DNA from: an uncultured bacterium
GTDB lineage: Bacteria > Pseudomonadota > Alphaproteobacteria > Rhodospirillales > Rhodospirillaceae
Assembly: GCA_903896775.1 (NCBI GenBank)
Contig: CAITZE010000412.1
Coordinates: 1-29,603, forward strand
Length of the DNA stretch: 29,603 bases
Direction of reading: 5' to 3'
Positions 16,012 through 23,831 of this stretch are shown here, one piece after another (the stretch's first letter is position 1; each line of letters starts with the position of its first letter). The notes below the pieces were generated by a model, which saw only the letters and a program-made list of their open reading frames with translations, was not told the DNA's origin and ran no database searches. A program made the translations under genes and the position numbers.

Positions 16012-16383
16012 ATGGCATTCGAATATTCGCGAAATAAATCTCATTTCGCCAATGTAAACAGCCATCCAATTTCTGACGATATCGTGGCATCGAATTTGCT
16101 CAGCATAAAAGTCGCGTTTGATAAATTCATCGACGTTGACGATAAATCAGACAAGGACATCGCTTTGCTGGCGCGCTCCTTTAACATCGACATTGCTGTC
16201 GACCTGGCAGGTTATACCGCCAACTCTCGCGCTGGAATTTTCTCTTACCGTGCCGCGCCGCTGCAAGTCAGCTATCTCGGATATCCGGGAACATCCGGCG
16301 CTGGTTATATGGACTATATCATTGGCGATCACATATTGATTCCCGACAGCGCGCGGCCGTTCTATACGGAAAAAGTGGCTTAG
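16012..16383 (+). pseudogene. OGT-domain fragment A (SPINDLY type)
   Basis: An open frame of 123 residues. The portion from about VAFDKFIDVDDKSD (near 16105) to TEKVA matches the first half of the OGT catalytic domain: IDIAVDLAGYT, the APLQVSYLGYPGT strand-turn and the DYIIGDHILIPDSARPFYTEKV segment. The first 30 or so residues do not look like OGT and may be non-coding sequence that happens to be open. The frame ends at a TAG exactly where OGT proteins continue with a conserved YLPDSYQVND-like stretch. Directly after it, in another frame, comes a second OGT segment that restarts about 80 residues earlier in the domain. This is a decaying mosaic of tandem paralogues, not a working gene. Confidence 0.75.
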
Positions 16384-16558
16384 AAGGCGTTTTCGATACT
16401 TTTATTGATGTGCGCGAAAAATCGGACCGGGATATCGCCGAACTTGCGCGCCAAATGGAGATCGATATTGCCGTCGATCTAGCGGGCTATACCAATGACT
16501 CGCGCCCCGGCATCTTTGCCCTGCAGGCTGCAGCCATTCAGATAAATTATCTCGGCTT
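16383..16558 (+). pseudogene. OGT-domain fragment B, missing partner of the 14776-15568 fragment
   Basis: In a different frame from fragment A, the sequence reads GVFDTFIDVREKSDRD, MEIDIAVDLAGYTNDSRPGI and AAAIQINYLG, the OGT first-half motifs. Homology stops at the CGGCTT of 16553-16558. Rejoining with the minus-strand fragment at 15568 gives ...INYLG-FPGTMATDFYDYM... in frame, exactly the expected OGT strand-turn. The fragment lacks everything upstream (the TPRs and the GYxSxDF motif), so even the restored gene would be N-terminally truncated or fused to fragment A. Confidence 0.75.
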
Positions 16559-16847
16559 GGCTGTTGATTCGCAGCGCATCGGGATTGGCAACGCCGCCTG
16601 GAAGAACCAGAGCGTCATAGTCCGAAGGATCGGCATCACCGAGCGTGACGTCGACTGAGACCGTCTTGCCTTTCTCGTGATGTTCCATGCCCTGAATATG
16701 GCCTGCTTTCGGCGCTATCACGTCCACCTCGGCTCCCGCTTTGAGCAAGCATTCACGCGGGACAAGCAGCTCAGATTGTTCGAAGCCATTGGTGGCAACA
16801 ATCGCGATCTTCTTGCCCTGCAAAGAATTGTCCAATTTGACCTCCAT
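16553..16847 (-). pseudogene. N-terminal half of a PfpI/DJ-1 family protein
   Basis: The frame reads GKKIAIVATNGFEQSELL, KAGAEVDVIAPKAG and DYDALVLPGGVANPDALR, which are the first strands and the LPGG loop of PfpI-type proteins. It then runs out of homology at NSQA, at the inversion edge. Beyond that point the open frame continues into antisense OGT sequence. The likely start is a TTG at 16835, six bases after GGAGGT (giving a protein beginning DNSLQGKK), although an in-frame ATG lies at 16847. The nucleophilic-cysteine half lies inverted at 15563-15855, so this allele cannot make an active enzyme as it stands. Confidence 0.85.
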
Positions 16848-16940
16848 GAATGCCAAAGCGCTGCGGCGTGTCAGCCACCGACTCAACCGCGGAGCACCTC
16901 GATTGTTCCGGAACTATTTTTTGTGGTGCTCGTTGTGACA

Positions 16941-16970
16941 GGACAAGCGTAAGGCGATCATTACTTGTCC
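16941..16970. promoter_or_regulatory. Inverted repeat upstream of the lipoprotein gene
   Basis: GGACAAG and CTTGTCC are a perfect 7-bp inverted repeat with a 16-base spacer, about 45 bases before the lipoprotein start and about 95 bases outside the PfpI start on the divergent side. It could be an operator shared by the two divergent genes or a small hairpin. No regulator is visible. Confidence 0.3.
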
Positions 16971-17012
16971 GCCGGCCGCATTCGGTAAACGAGTATTCGA
17001 AGGAGTTGATTC

Positions 17013-17324
17013 ATGAAGAACGTATCTAAATTGGTTGCGAGCGCTTTTGCGCTGTTCGCTTTAGCGGCTTGCGGTGGCGGTTACGTCTCGGCCAGCGCAG
17101 GTGGTCCGTTGTATTACGACGGTTACTACGATGGATATTACGGCCCCATGCACGACGGTTATTGGGGCGATGATAACTTCTTCTATTATGGCGGCGGCGG
17201 TCGTCCGTATGTTCGCGACGAAGGTGCCCATTTCCGTCGCGACGCGGCTCCAGGTTTCAATAGCTTCCACCAGGCGCACATGGGGCCGCATACCGGTCAC
17301 GCTCACGAACCCGCGCACGGCTAA
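17013..17324 (+). CDS. Small Tyr/Gly/His-rich lipoprotein, unknown function
   Basis: The 103-residue product begins with a classic lipoprotein signal peptide ending in LAAC-GGG, so it should be lipidated at about Cys20 and exported. The mature part is low in complexity. It has tyrosine/glycine/aspartate repeats (YYDGYYDGYYG), then a histidine-rich tail (HQAHMGPHTGHAHEPAHG) that could bind metal ions. A good ribosome binding site (AAGGAG) precedes the ATG by 8 bases. I do not recognise a named family; similar short Gly/Tyr-rich envelope lipoproteins occur in alphaproteobacteria. It stands alone, divergent from the PfpI N-terminal half and convergent with the intact OGT gene. Confidence 0.75.
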   Translation: MKNVSKLVASAFALFALAACGGGYVSASAGGPLYYDGYYDGYYGPMHDGYWGDDNFFYYGGGGRPYVRDEGAHFRRDAAPGFNSFHQAHMGPHTGHAHEPAHG

Positions 17325-17351
17325 AGCTCCTCGCGCGTATATTTCCTATTT

Positions 17352-17410
17352 CTGCGGGCGAAACGTCCCACGGGTCGTCTCGCCCGCAGCGTTGTCTCGC
17401 CCGCAGCGTT
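17352..17410. repeat. Hairpin plus 17-bp tandem repeat between convergent genes
   Basis: GTCTCGCCCGCAGCGTT occurs twice in perfect tandem (17377-17393 and 17394-17410). CTGCGGGCGA at 17352-17361 can pair with TCGCCCGCAG in the first copy, and mostly with the second, so two alternative stems are possible. The site lies just after the lipoprotein stop and before the OGT stop on the other strand, so a shared terminator is the likeliest role. Confidence 0.45.
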
Positions 17411-17419
17411 ACAGTGCGA

Positions 17420-19666
17420 CTATTGACCAGGTGAAGGCGTAACGCGGATATGATCCGGGGAAAGACCCGCTTTATAGCGAGCGTGCATTTGTAAAAAGGC
17501 CTCTTCGATATTTCGGGTAAAGCGCGGCGTATCGAAGAGCGGCATCGTAGCGCGATTTTCGGAAAGCTTCTGCTTCAAGAACGTGAGACGTGCGGCATCG
17601 CCTGCAAGTGCCGCCGCCAAGTCTTCATAGGCTTCGTGATTCGTGGTGATCAATTCCGGAAGGCCAACGGCTTTCAGCAAACTTGAAGCGACACGGCCCG
17701 GAAAGGTGCGGCCTGTGCAGGTTAAAACCGGCAGGCCCGCCCACAGAGCGTCGCTCGCGGTCGTGTGAGCGTTATAGGGAAGCGTATCGATAAAAAGATC
17801 GGCCGCACGGTGGCGCGCAAGGTGATCGGCCAGTGGTATGTGATCGGCAAATATCAGGCGCGATTGATCAATATCTCTTTTTTGTGCTTCGCTGCGGAGA
17901 TTACGTACGGCGGCAGCGTTGCCTTTCAAAAGCCAAAGAACGCTTTTGTCGACCCGCCTTAGAATCCGAGCCCAGACATCGAATGTGCTTGGTGTGATTT
18001 TGTACGGGTTGTTAAAACAACAGAAGACAAAACCATCAGCGGGAAGGCCTAAGGCTGCGCGAGAAAATTCCTTATCGGCGATTACCCGCTGCCGATCATT
18101 CACCTGGTAACTATCCCGCAGCCACGCAATGTTCTCTGTGTAAAAGGCTCGGCTCGCCTCCGGAATAACGGTCTCGTCGGCGATCAAATAATCCAGGTAT
18201 TCAGCACCTAAAGTGCCGGGAAATCCGAGATAGTTGACCTGTATTGGACTTGGCCGGTGCGCAAATACATCCTGGCGGCCGTCACCAAAATATCCGTTCA
18301 GATTTACGAGGATGTCGATCTCTTCGCGGTGGATAAGGGAAGCGGCGTCTTTATCGCTCATGCCGGAAATATTGACCATTCCGTCGAAGGCCTTTTCCAG
18401 GCGCGCGCGCAAGGGGCTTTGGTCGCTCACGCCGTTATCAAATGCAAAAACCTGAAAGCGAGCACGATCGTGGAGCTCAAAGAGCTCGGCCATCAGAATA
18501 GAAGTAGCCTGATTGCGAAACTCCCCGGATAGATAACCGATGCGAATGCGGTCGTGAGGCAAAGCCGGCCGAAGGGGCTCCGATGATGAAGCTGGATATT
18601 TATGGGCGGCGTAAACTTCCGCGCAGACTTTGAGGTCTTCCTCGTTGTCGCAAAGACCCTGATAGCTGAAAGGTTCCATAACAGGTTTGCGCGCGCGTAC
18701 TTTGGCCGTGACGGCAGCATACTGCGCTTCGATATCGCGCCAATCACTACACAGCATTTTTGTGTGTAAAAGCAAACCCTCTGCAAAAGGGAAGCCGGGA
18801 TCGAGACGAACAAGAGTCGTGTAAGACGCCAAAGCCTCTTCAGGACGTCCAAGTTTATTGAGCGCCACCGCACGGTCAAACAGAGCTTCGGCACATTTTG
18901 GATCCAGGCTCAACGCGCGATCGAAGCTCACGACTGCATCCTCAAGCCGCTTGAGTTCTAAGAGTGCAACCCCACGATTATGCCAAATTTTCGGATCGCC
19001 GGCGTCAAGGCGTACGGCGAGATCATAGTGAGCGAGGGCTTCAAAAGGCTGCTTGAGGGCATATAAAACGGCGCCCATGCTGTTGTGAGCTTCGGCGTCT
19101 TCGTTGTTGAGGGCAATCGCGCGCTCTAAACTGTTGCGCGCTTCTTCGTAGTGATGAAGCGCATACTGCGCTGCCCCTTGATTGTGCCAGGCATTGGCAT
19201 AATTCGGATTGAGTGTGGTGGCTTTGTGGTAGTCGCTTAAAGCTTCAGCTATTTGCCCCTGCGTTTGTAAAGCGGCGCCGCGGCTACAGTAGGCTTCGGC
19301 GTAATTCGGATTAAGGGTGATGGCCCTGCCGTAACTCGCGGTCGCGTCCCCAAATTTCTGGAGCGCGGCCAAGGCGAGGCCGCGATTGTAATGAGTCGTC
19401 GCATCGCTGGGATTTACGGCGATAGCTCTATCTATCCATGTCACCGCCAGGCGAGACTCACGCATTTGATGGGCAACAATGCCCAACATATGCAGTGCGT
19501 CGAAGTGAGCCGGATCCTCATTCACTACCGCTTGATAAATAAGCTGGGCCTCGGATAAGCGCCCGTCTCTATGCAGCGCGAATGCCCGAATCAGGGCTTC
19601 TTCGGCTTTCGGTGTCATCTTGTCAGACATCTGGCTGGGTTTTGGAGTTCGAGCGGAACACATCAT
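17420..19666 (-). CDS. TPR-repeat protein with SPINDLY/O-GlcNAc-transferase catalytic domain
   Basis: The 748-residue protein has about eight TPR units (residues about 15-290) with the usual 34-residue spacing, e.g. NYAEAYCSRGAAL and NYANAWHNQGAA. A two-lobed GT41 domain follows (about 370-735): RIGYLSGEFRNQATS, VNYLGFPGT, FCCFNNPYKITP with the conserved UDP-contacting lysine, and HRAADLFIDTLPYNAHTTASDALW. Bacterial homologues glycosylate proteins such as flagellin or work on surface glycans. The position occupied by the near-invariant histidine in GYxSxDFxxH is glutamine here. The start is either the ATG at 19666 or that at 19630, and the later one fits the TPR start better. The neighbouring fragments are paralogues of its catalytic domain. 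Confidence 0.9.
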   Translation of the reverse strand: MMCSARTPKPSQMSDKMTPKAEEALIRAFALHRDGRLSEAQLIYQAVVNEDPAHFDALHMLGIVAHQMRESRLAVTWIDRAIAVNPSDATTHYNRGLALAALQKFGDATASYGRAITLNPNYAEAYCSRGAALQTQGQIAEALSDYHKATTLNPNYANAWHNQGAAQYALHHYEEARNSLERAIALNNEDAEAHNSMGAVLYALKQPFEALAHYDLAVRLDAGDPKIWHNRGVALLELKRLEDAVVSFDRALSLDPKCAEALFDRAVALNKLGRPEEALASYTTLVRLDPGFPFAEGLLLHTKMLCSDWRDIEAQYAAVTAKVRARKPVMEPFSYQGLCDNEEDLKVCAEVYAAHKYPASSSEPLRPALPHDRIRIGYLSGEFRNQATSILMAELFELHDRARFQVFAFDNGVSDQSPLRARLEKAFDGMVNISGMSDKDAASLIHREEIDILVNLNGYFGDGRQDVFAHRPSPIQVNYLGFPGTLGAEYLDYLIADETVIPEASRAFYTENIAWLRDSYQVNDRQRVIADKEFSRAALGLPADGFVFCCFNNPYKITPSTFDVWARILRRVDKSVLWLLKGNAAAVRNLRSEAQKRDIDQSRLIFADHIPLADHLARHRAADLFIDTLPYNAHTTASDALWAGLPVLTCTGRTFPGRVASSLLKAVGLPELITTNHEAYEDLAAALAGDAARLTFLKQKLSENRATMPLFDTPRFTRNIEEAFLQMHARYKAGLSPDHIRVTPSPGQ

Positions 19667-19719
19667 GCATCTTCGCGTTATGCTCGTAACTATTGAATCT
19701 TCTTGCGAAAGGCCTGCCG

Positions 19720-19881
19720 ATGCTGCGCGCGCTTTTGGTCATCGTCCTGGTTCTCATGTTGCTCGGCAGTCTCCCGGTGTGGAGCTTTAGCTCCGGCTGG
19801 GGTTATTACCCTGTCGGCGGCCTGTCATTTTTGATTATTGTGCTCGTGGTGATTTTCTTCAGTGGCCGCAGCCGCGTTTAA
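19720..19881 (+). CDS. DUF3309 family small membrane protein
   Basis: The 53-residue product has two hydrophobic stretches (LRALLVIVLVLMLLG and LSFLIIVLVVIFF) separated by a short loop with LPVWSFSSGWGYYPVGG. This fits the DUF3309 pattern of a leucine-rich helix, a W..GYxPxGG turn and a second helix. The ATG at 19720 has GAAAGG about 8 bases upstream. An ATG further upstream at 19693 would add nine residues but has no ribosome binding site. Function is unknown; these peptides are common in alphaproteobacteria. It diverges from the OGT gene. Confidence 0.75.
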   Translation: MLRALLVIVLVLMLLGSLPVWSFSSGWGYYPVGGLSFLIIVLVVIFFSGRSRV

Positions 19882-20044
19882 CGCGTGCCGCAAATCGACT
19901 TCCTGTAAATTGCAGGGGAGCGTTCCATTTCGAACACTATGGATACGCCATTTCGTGTTGAGAAACACAAACTACAGGCAAAATTTAAACGCCCCGTTTC
20001 GATTTAAGTTCCCCTTATCCCCAAAATTTATCTGACTTCTTGCT

Positions 20045-20069
20045 GTGGGGCTAGCTTAATGGCCCCCAC
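20045..20069. terminator. GTGGGG/CCCCAC hairpin in the gap before the chemosensory operon
   Basis: A 6-bp perfect stem with a 13-base loop lies about 165 bases after the DUF3309 stop and 75 bases before the receptor start. It could end the DUF3309 transcript or shape the receptor leader. The rest of the 19882-20144 gap is AT-rich and should hold the operon promoter, but I could not fix its boxes. Confidence 0.3.
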
Positions 20070-20144
20070 GAAGTGCCATAGGCTCAAGATTAGCGAGATT
20101 TTTCCGTGTATTACTCGCGCTCTCCTTAAATCTTCGGGGCTCCA

Positions 20145-22079
20145 ATGGCACTGGTAAAGAAATCTACAATCGCGACGAACGCGCGTGCACGCGCTCCTCA
20201 AAAAGCCGTTGCCGCCGCCCCGGCGTCGCCGGCCGCCGGTATCGCCAAAACCGCAAAAATGTTGGCTGCCTTGGGTCGCGAAACAGTTGCCGAACGCGTC
20301 GCGGCGGCGACCGAAGAGTTGGCCAGCGGTTTGGCCGAGGCCTCTGCCGCAGCGCAGGAATTAAGTTCATCGATGGAGCAAATCTCAAGCGGCGCGGAAG
20401 AGGCCGCGGGCGCATCGCAGGAACAGCTCGCAGCTATTAAACGCATTTTGAGCAATCTTTCAGTCGCACGCACCGAGGCCGAGACCTCCCGCCGGCGGAC
20501 AGAGGCAGTTCAGAATGTCTTGGCCGAAACTGCCGGCCAAATCACGACGTCGGCCCGCGCGATCGAGCGAAATGCCGAGCGCCAGACGGCTGCGTTGAGC
20601 ACCATCGGCGAACTTGAAACGCGAGCGGCCAGCATCGCCGAAATCACGAAGGCCGTAAGCCGCATCTCCGATCAAACAAATTTGCTGGCGTTAAACGCGG
20701 CCATCGAAGCCGCCCGCGCGGGGGAACATGGACGCGGTTTCGCCGTCGTGGCGGAAGAAGTCCGTGCCCTGGCTGAAACTTCCGACAAAAGTGCCCAGGA
20801 AGTGCAGGGTCATGTGGACGCCATTCAAACCGACATGCGCAGTATCGTAAGCGCGGTCAGAGCGGCAGCTGAAACCGCCGCTGCGGAATCAAAATCTGCG
20901 GTTTCAGTCGTCGAGGTTCTGGAAACCCGCCGGACCGAAATGGAAGCCATCGCGGAAGGCGCTCAGATCATTTTAAGCGGCGCATTGGAAGCCGAGCGCT
21001 CGGCCCTTGAGGCGCAAAAAGGAGCTGAGCTTGTCGCCAGTGCGGCTGAGGAGCAGTCTGCCGGCGCTGGTGAAGCGCAATCCGCGGTGCAGCAGCAATC
21101 GACGTCCCTTGTTCAAGGGCAATCGGCCGCCCGCTCGCTCGCAGTACAGGCCGAGCAATTGCGCACGGGCCGCGCCGGCGCATCATCAGTTGATCAAGTT
21201 GCCGCGACCGCCGAAGAGCTCTCGGCAACCATTCAAGAATTGTCCAGCGCCGCTACGCAAATTATGGCTGCTGTTCAGCAAATCAATCGCGGCTCGCAGC
21301 AACAGGCCTCCGCCACCCACGAAACTTCCGCGGCGTTGGCGCAGATCGAAAGCAGCGCCAAGACAGCACAGTCCAAATCCGCTCAGGCTGTTGAACGGCT
21401 GCGTGCCATGGAAGCGTCAACGCAAGATGCGCGCAAGACCGTCGAAAAACTGATCAATGGCGTCAGCGCCGCCCTCAAAGAAACGCAAGCCGGCGTCGTG
21501 ACAATTGCGCGATTGGAAACCGTTGGCCGTAAGATTGAAAAGATCGTTGAGGCGATCACACTGGCTTCCTTACAAACAAATATGCTGGCCGTTAGCGGCG
21601 CTGTCGAAGCCGCGCGGGCAGGCGATGCAGGGCGGGGCTTCGCCGTTGTGTCTAATGACATTCGTACGCTCGCGCGGGAAGCCTCCGGCAACGTCGATCA
21701 GGCAAAGGAAACAGTACGGGCGGTTCTCGATCAAATCGGCATTCTAAAGCGCGATATGGAGCAAATCATCGCAGCGGCCGATCTCGAGGTGCAGAACAAC
21801 CGCAATGTGATCGCATCCTTAAAGAAACTGGATGGTGATCTCGCGTCGCTGTCTGCGGCGAATAAAGCAATTCAGACGGGCTCCGACGAAATCCTGGCCG
21901 CTGCGGTTCAAACGGCCGACGGGGCGCGTCAGATCGCCGCAGCGGCTGAGGAGGCGGGTAACGCGTCGCGCCAGGCGGCAACGGCGTCTTCGCAACAGGC
22001 GCGCGGCGCTGAGGATTTGGCTGCGGCTATCGAGGAAATCGCTTTGCTTGCCGAAGAGTTGAAGCGCCAAAATGGCTGA
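20145..22079 (+). CDS. Soluble methyl-accepting chemotaxis-type protein with two signalling hairpins
   Basis: This 644-residue, strongly helical, Ala/Glu/Gln-rich protein has no transmembrane segment and no recognisable sensor domain. Two separate MCP hairpin tips are present. One is QTNLLALNAAIEAARAGEHG and the following GRGFAVVAEEVRALAE (about 177-211). The second, diverged one is LQTNMLAVSGAVEAARAGDAG, followed by GRGFAVVSNDIRTLARE (about 474-512). Most receptors have a single tip per chain. It may act as a cytoplasmic signalling scaffold, as FrzCD does in Myxococcus. Its stop overlaps the start of the triple-CheW gene (ATGGCTGA), so the two are translationally coupled and should form one array. 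What it senses cannot be seen. Confidence 0.88.
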   Translation: MALVKKSTIATNARARAPQKAVAAAPASPAAGIAKTAKMLAALGRETVAERVAAATEELASGLAEASAAAQELSSSMEQISSGAEEAAGASQEQLAAIKRILSNLSVARTEAETSRRRTEAVQNVLAETAGQITTSARAIERNAERQTAALSTIGELETRAASIAEITKAVSRISDQTNLLALNAAIEAARAGEHGRGFAVVAEEVRALAETSDKSAQEVQGHVDAIQTDMRSIVSAVRAAAETAAAESKSAVSVVEVLETRRTEMEAIAEGAQIILSGALEAERSALEAQKGAELVASAAEEQSAGAGEAQSAVQQQSTSLVQGQSAARSLAVQAEQLRTGRAGASSVDQVAATAEELSATIQELSSAATQIMAAVQQINRGSQQQASATHETSAALAQIESSAKTAQSKSAQAVERLRAMEASTQDARKTVEKLINGVSAALKETQAGVVTIARLETVGRKIEKIVEAITLASLQTNMLAVSGAVEAARAGDAGRGFAVVSNDIRTLAREASGNVDQAKETVRAVLDQIGILKRDMEQIIAAADLEVQNNRNVIASLKKLDGDLASLSAANKAIQTGSDEILAAAVQTADGARQIAAAAEEAGNASRQAATASSQQARGAEDLAAAIEEIALLAEELKRQNG

Positions 22080-23619
22080 AAAACGCCGACCTTCGGAGCA
22101 ATTGCCGGTGTCGTCGGAGGCGGACGGTGCCCGCCAGCGCTTTGTCATTTTCCGTGTCGAGCGGCGGCTTTACGCATTTCCCGCCGATACGGTAGCGGAA
22201 GTTCTTCGTGCGCCAGCCGCGGCGCGCGTGCCGCAGGCCCCTAAAGCGCTTGTCGGCATCGCCAATTTGCGCGGTGGTGTTTTACCGCTGGTGAGCGCGC
22301 GGGCGCTGTTAGGTCTGCCCGGAAACACGAGCGGTGATAGCTTGGCTATTGTGCTGGCGAAGGGTGCGCCAGTTGCACTAGAGGTTGATGGCGTGGAGAC
22401 TCTTGTTACCGTCGGCAGCGATGCCATCAAGACGGACCAAAATAGTCTCGGCGTCGAAGGCGGGGAAAAACTCCTCGGGGCCTTCTCCACGTCATTCGGC
22501 GTAGCTAAAATTCTCGATATCCAGGCGTTGCTCAACGAGACCTTCGCGCAACGCGCCAAAGCTCAAAGCCAGAGCCGTGACATAGGACGATCATCAGCGC
22601 TCGGCGTTCAAGCCGAGACGCAGCGCAATGCAGACACCGATATCATCGTCACCTTCGAAATCGCGGGCCAGGAATACGCTCTGCCAATCGATGACGTGCG
22701 TGAAATCGTGCCCGCGCCTAAAACCTTGACAGCAACGGCGCACACCGAGGCTCTGGTGCTGGGCATGATGGTGTTGCGTGATGAGCTTTTGCCGGTCATG
22801 TCCTTGCGCGGATTGCTCGGGTTTGCGGTGCCGTCAGAAACCGATGGACGGGAAAAAGTTGTTGTCGCCCGCATCGGTGGAACCATGATCGGCCTTATGG
22901 CCGACAGAGCGCGGTCTGTCCGGCCCGCACAACGCAGCCGCATCGAACCCATTCCACCTGTGCTCGCCGCCCGTACGCGCGGGGAGTCAAAAATCGCGGC
23001 AGTCTATAGAACCGAGGCGGGCGGAAAGCTCATCTCCATTCTTGAGCCCAAGCAACTCTTTCGCGAGGACGTCATGCAGCGCCTAGCCACTCAGCGCCAG
23101 ACCCATATGCATGGCGAAGCCAATACTAAAGCCGTGGTCTCCGATCTTGCATTCCTCGTCTTCCGTCTCGGCAAAGACGAATTTGGCTTACCTATCGATG
23201 TTGTGGATGAAGTCGCGCGCGTTCCGGAAAAAATCGCGCGCGTGCCGAAGACACCAAAATTCCTCGAGGGTGTGATCAATCTTCGCGGCGCGGTCTTGCC
23301 GGTGGTCGATCAACGGCGGCGCTTTGATATGCCGAAGCTGGAACACAGCGATGCGCAACGGCTCATTGTTGTTAAAACCGACCGACACCGCGCCGGCCTC
23401 ATTGTTGACAGCGTATCCGATATTTTGCGCACGAATGCCGATGCCATTGGGGCCACGCCTGAATTGACCGAAGACACCGCACGGCTTGTGCATGGTGTGC
23501 TCAACCTTGAAGACAAAGGGCGCATTATCTTGTTGCTGGATCCGGCGGAGCTTCTGACACGGGCTGAGCAAGGCCTGTTGGATTCCTTTGCGCGCGAAAC
23601 CGAAAAAGCCGCTTCGTGA
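22072..23619 (+). CDS. Triple CheW-domain scaffold protein
   Basis: The 515-residue protein consists of three CheW-like SH3 double domains, at about residues 22-165, 185-325 and 345-505. Each opens with the same pattern (FVIFRVERRLYAFPADTVAEV; IVTFEIAGQEYALPIDDV; FLVFRLGKDEFGLPIDVV) and carries the receptor-contacting loop (GIANLRGGVLPLV; GMMVLRDELLPVM; GVINLRGAVLPVV). The second domain is the most diverged. CheW links receptors to the CheA kinase; a tandem triple version could crosslink several receptors or pair with the two-tip receptor upstream. It overlaps both neighbours (8 bases upstream and GTGA downstream), so the operon is tightly coupled. Relatives occur in FrzA/FrzB-like and alternative-cellular-function chemosensory clusters. 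Confidence 0.9.
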   Translation: MAEKRRPSEQLPVSSEADGARQRFVIFRVERRLYAFPADTVAEVLRAPAAARVPQAPKALVGIANLRGGVLPLVSARALLGLPGNTSGDSLAIVLAKGAPVALEVDGVETLVTVGSDAIKTDQNSLGVEGGEKLLGAFSTSFGVAKILDIQALLNETFAQRAKAQSQSRDIGRSSALGVQAETQRNADTDIIVTFEIAGQEYALPIDDVREIVPAPKTLTATAHTEALVLGMMVLRDELLPVMSLRGLLGFAVPSETDGREKVVVARIGGTMIGLMADRARSVRPAQRSRIEPIPPVLAARTRGESKIAAVYRTEAGGKLISILEPKQLFREDVMQRLATQRQTHMHGEANTKAVVSDLAFLVFRLGKDEFGLPIDVVDEVARVPEKIARVPKTPKFLEGVINLRGAVLPVVDQRRRFDMPKLEHSDAQRLIVVKTDRHRAGLIVDSVSDILRTNADAIGATPELTEDTARLVHGVLNLEDKGRIILLLDPAELLTRAEQGLLDSFARETEKAAS

Positions 23620-23831
23620 TTAAAGTTCTGGTCGTCGACGATTCCGCTCTGGTGCGAAAGTTGTTTGGTCAGGTCTTCTCGACCGATGACGAGTTTGAAG
23701 TCCAATTTGCGCGCAATGGCGCGGAAGCGCTCGAGTATCTCGGTACGTTCAAGCCTCATGTCGTTACGTTAGATATCCACATGCCGGGAATGGATGTCGG
23801 CGTCGCAACAGCTGGAAGCTTTCGCGAGTGA
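23616..23831 (+). pseudogene. Truncated CheB-like receiver domain
   Basis: Starting at a GTG that overlaps the previous stop, the frame reads IKVLVVDDSALVRKLF and ends its homology at VTLDIHMPGMD. This is the receiver domain up to the phospho-acceptor Asp and the residues just after it, and it is CheB-like in sequence (VVDDSALVR, LDIHMPGMDG in normal proteins). The expected glycine and the remaining beta-alpha units, as well as the methylesterase domain, are missing. After about 23793 the frame continues for 12 unrelated residues to a stop. The truncated 71-residue product lacks the Thr and Lys of a complete receiver and probably does not fold. No cheA or cheR is in the window. Confidence 0.8.

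Larger units (their letters stand above)
15563..16558. other. Inverted segment (about 996 bp) bounded by a 6-bp inverted repeat
   Basis: AAGCCG at 15563-15568 and its complement CGGCTT at 16553-16558 mark both edges. Left of the segment is the minus-strand OGT C-terminal part, and right of it is the minus-strand PfpI N-terminal half. Inside, on the plus strand, are the PfpI C-terminal half and the OGT first-half fragments. Reversing the segment makes both genes continuous and in frame at once, with natural residue sequences across the joins (NYLG-FPGT and NSQ-AVSF). Two independent frames being restored by one operation makes chance very unlikely. Whether the inversion is fixed, reversible or an assembly product cannot be seen here. 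Confidence 0.85.
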
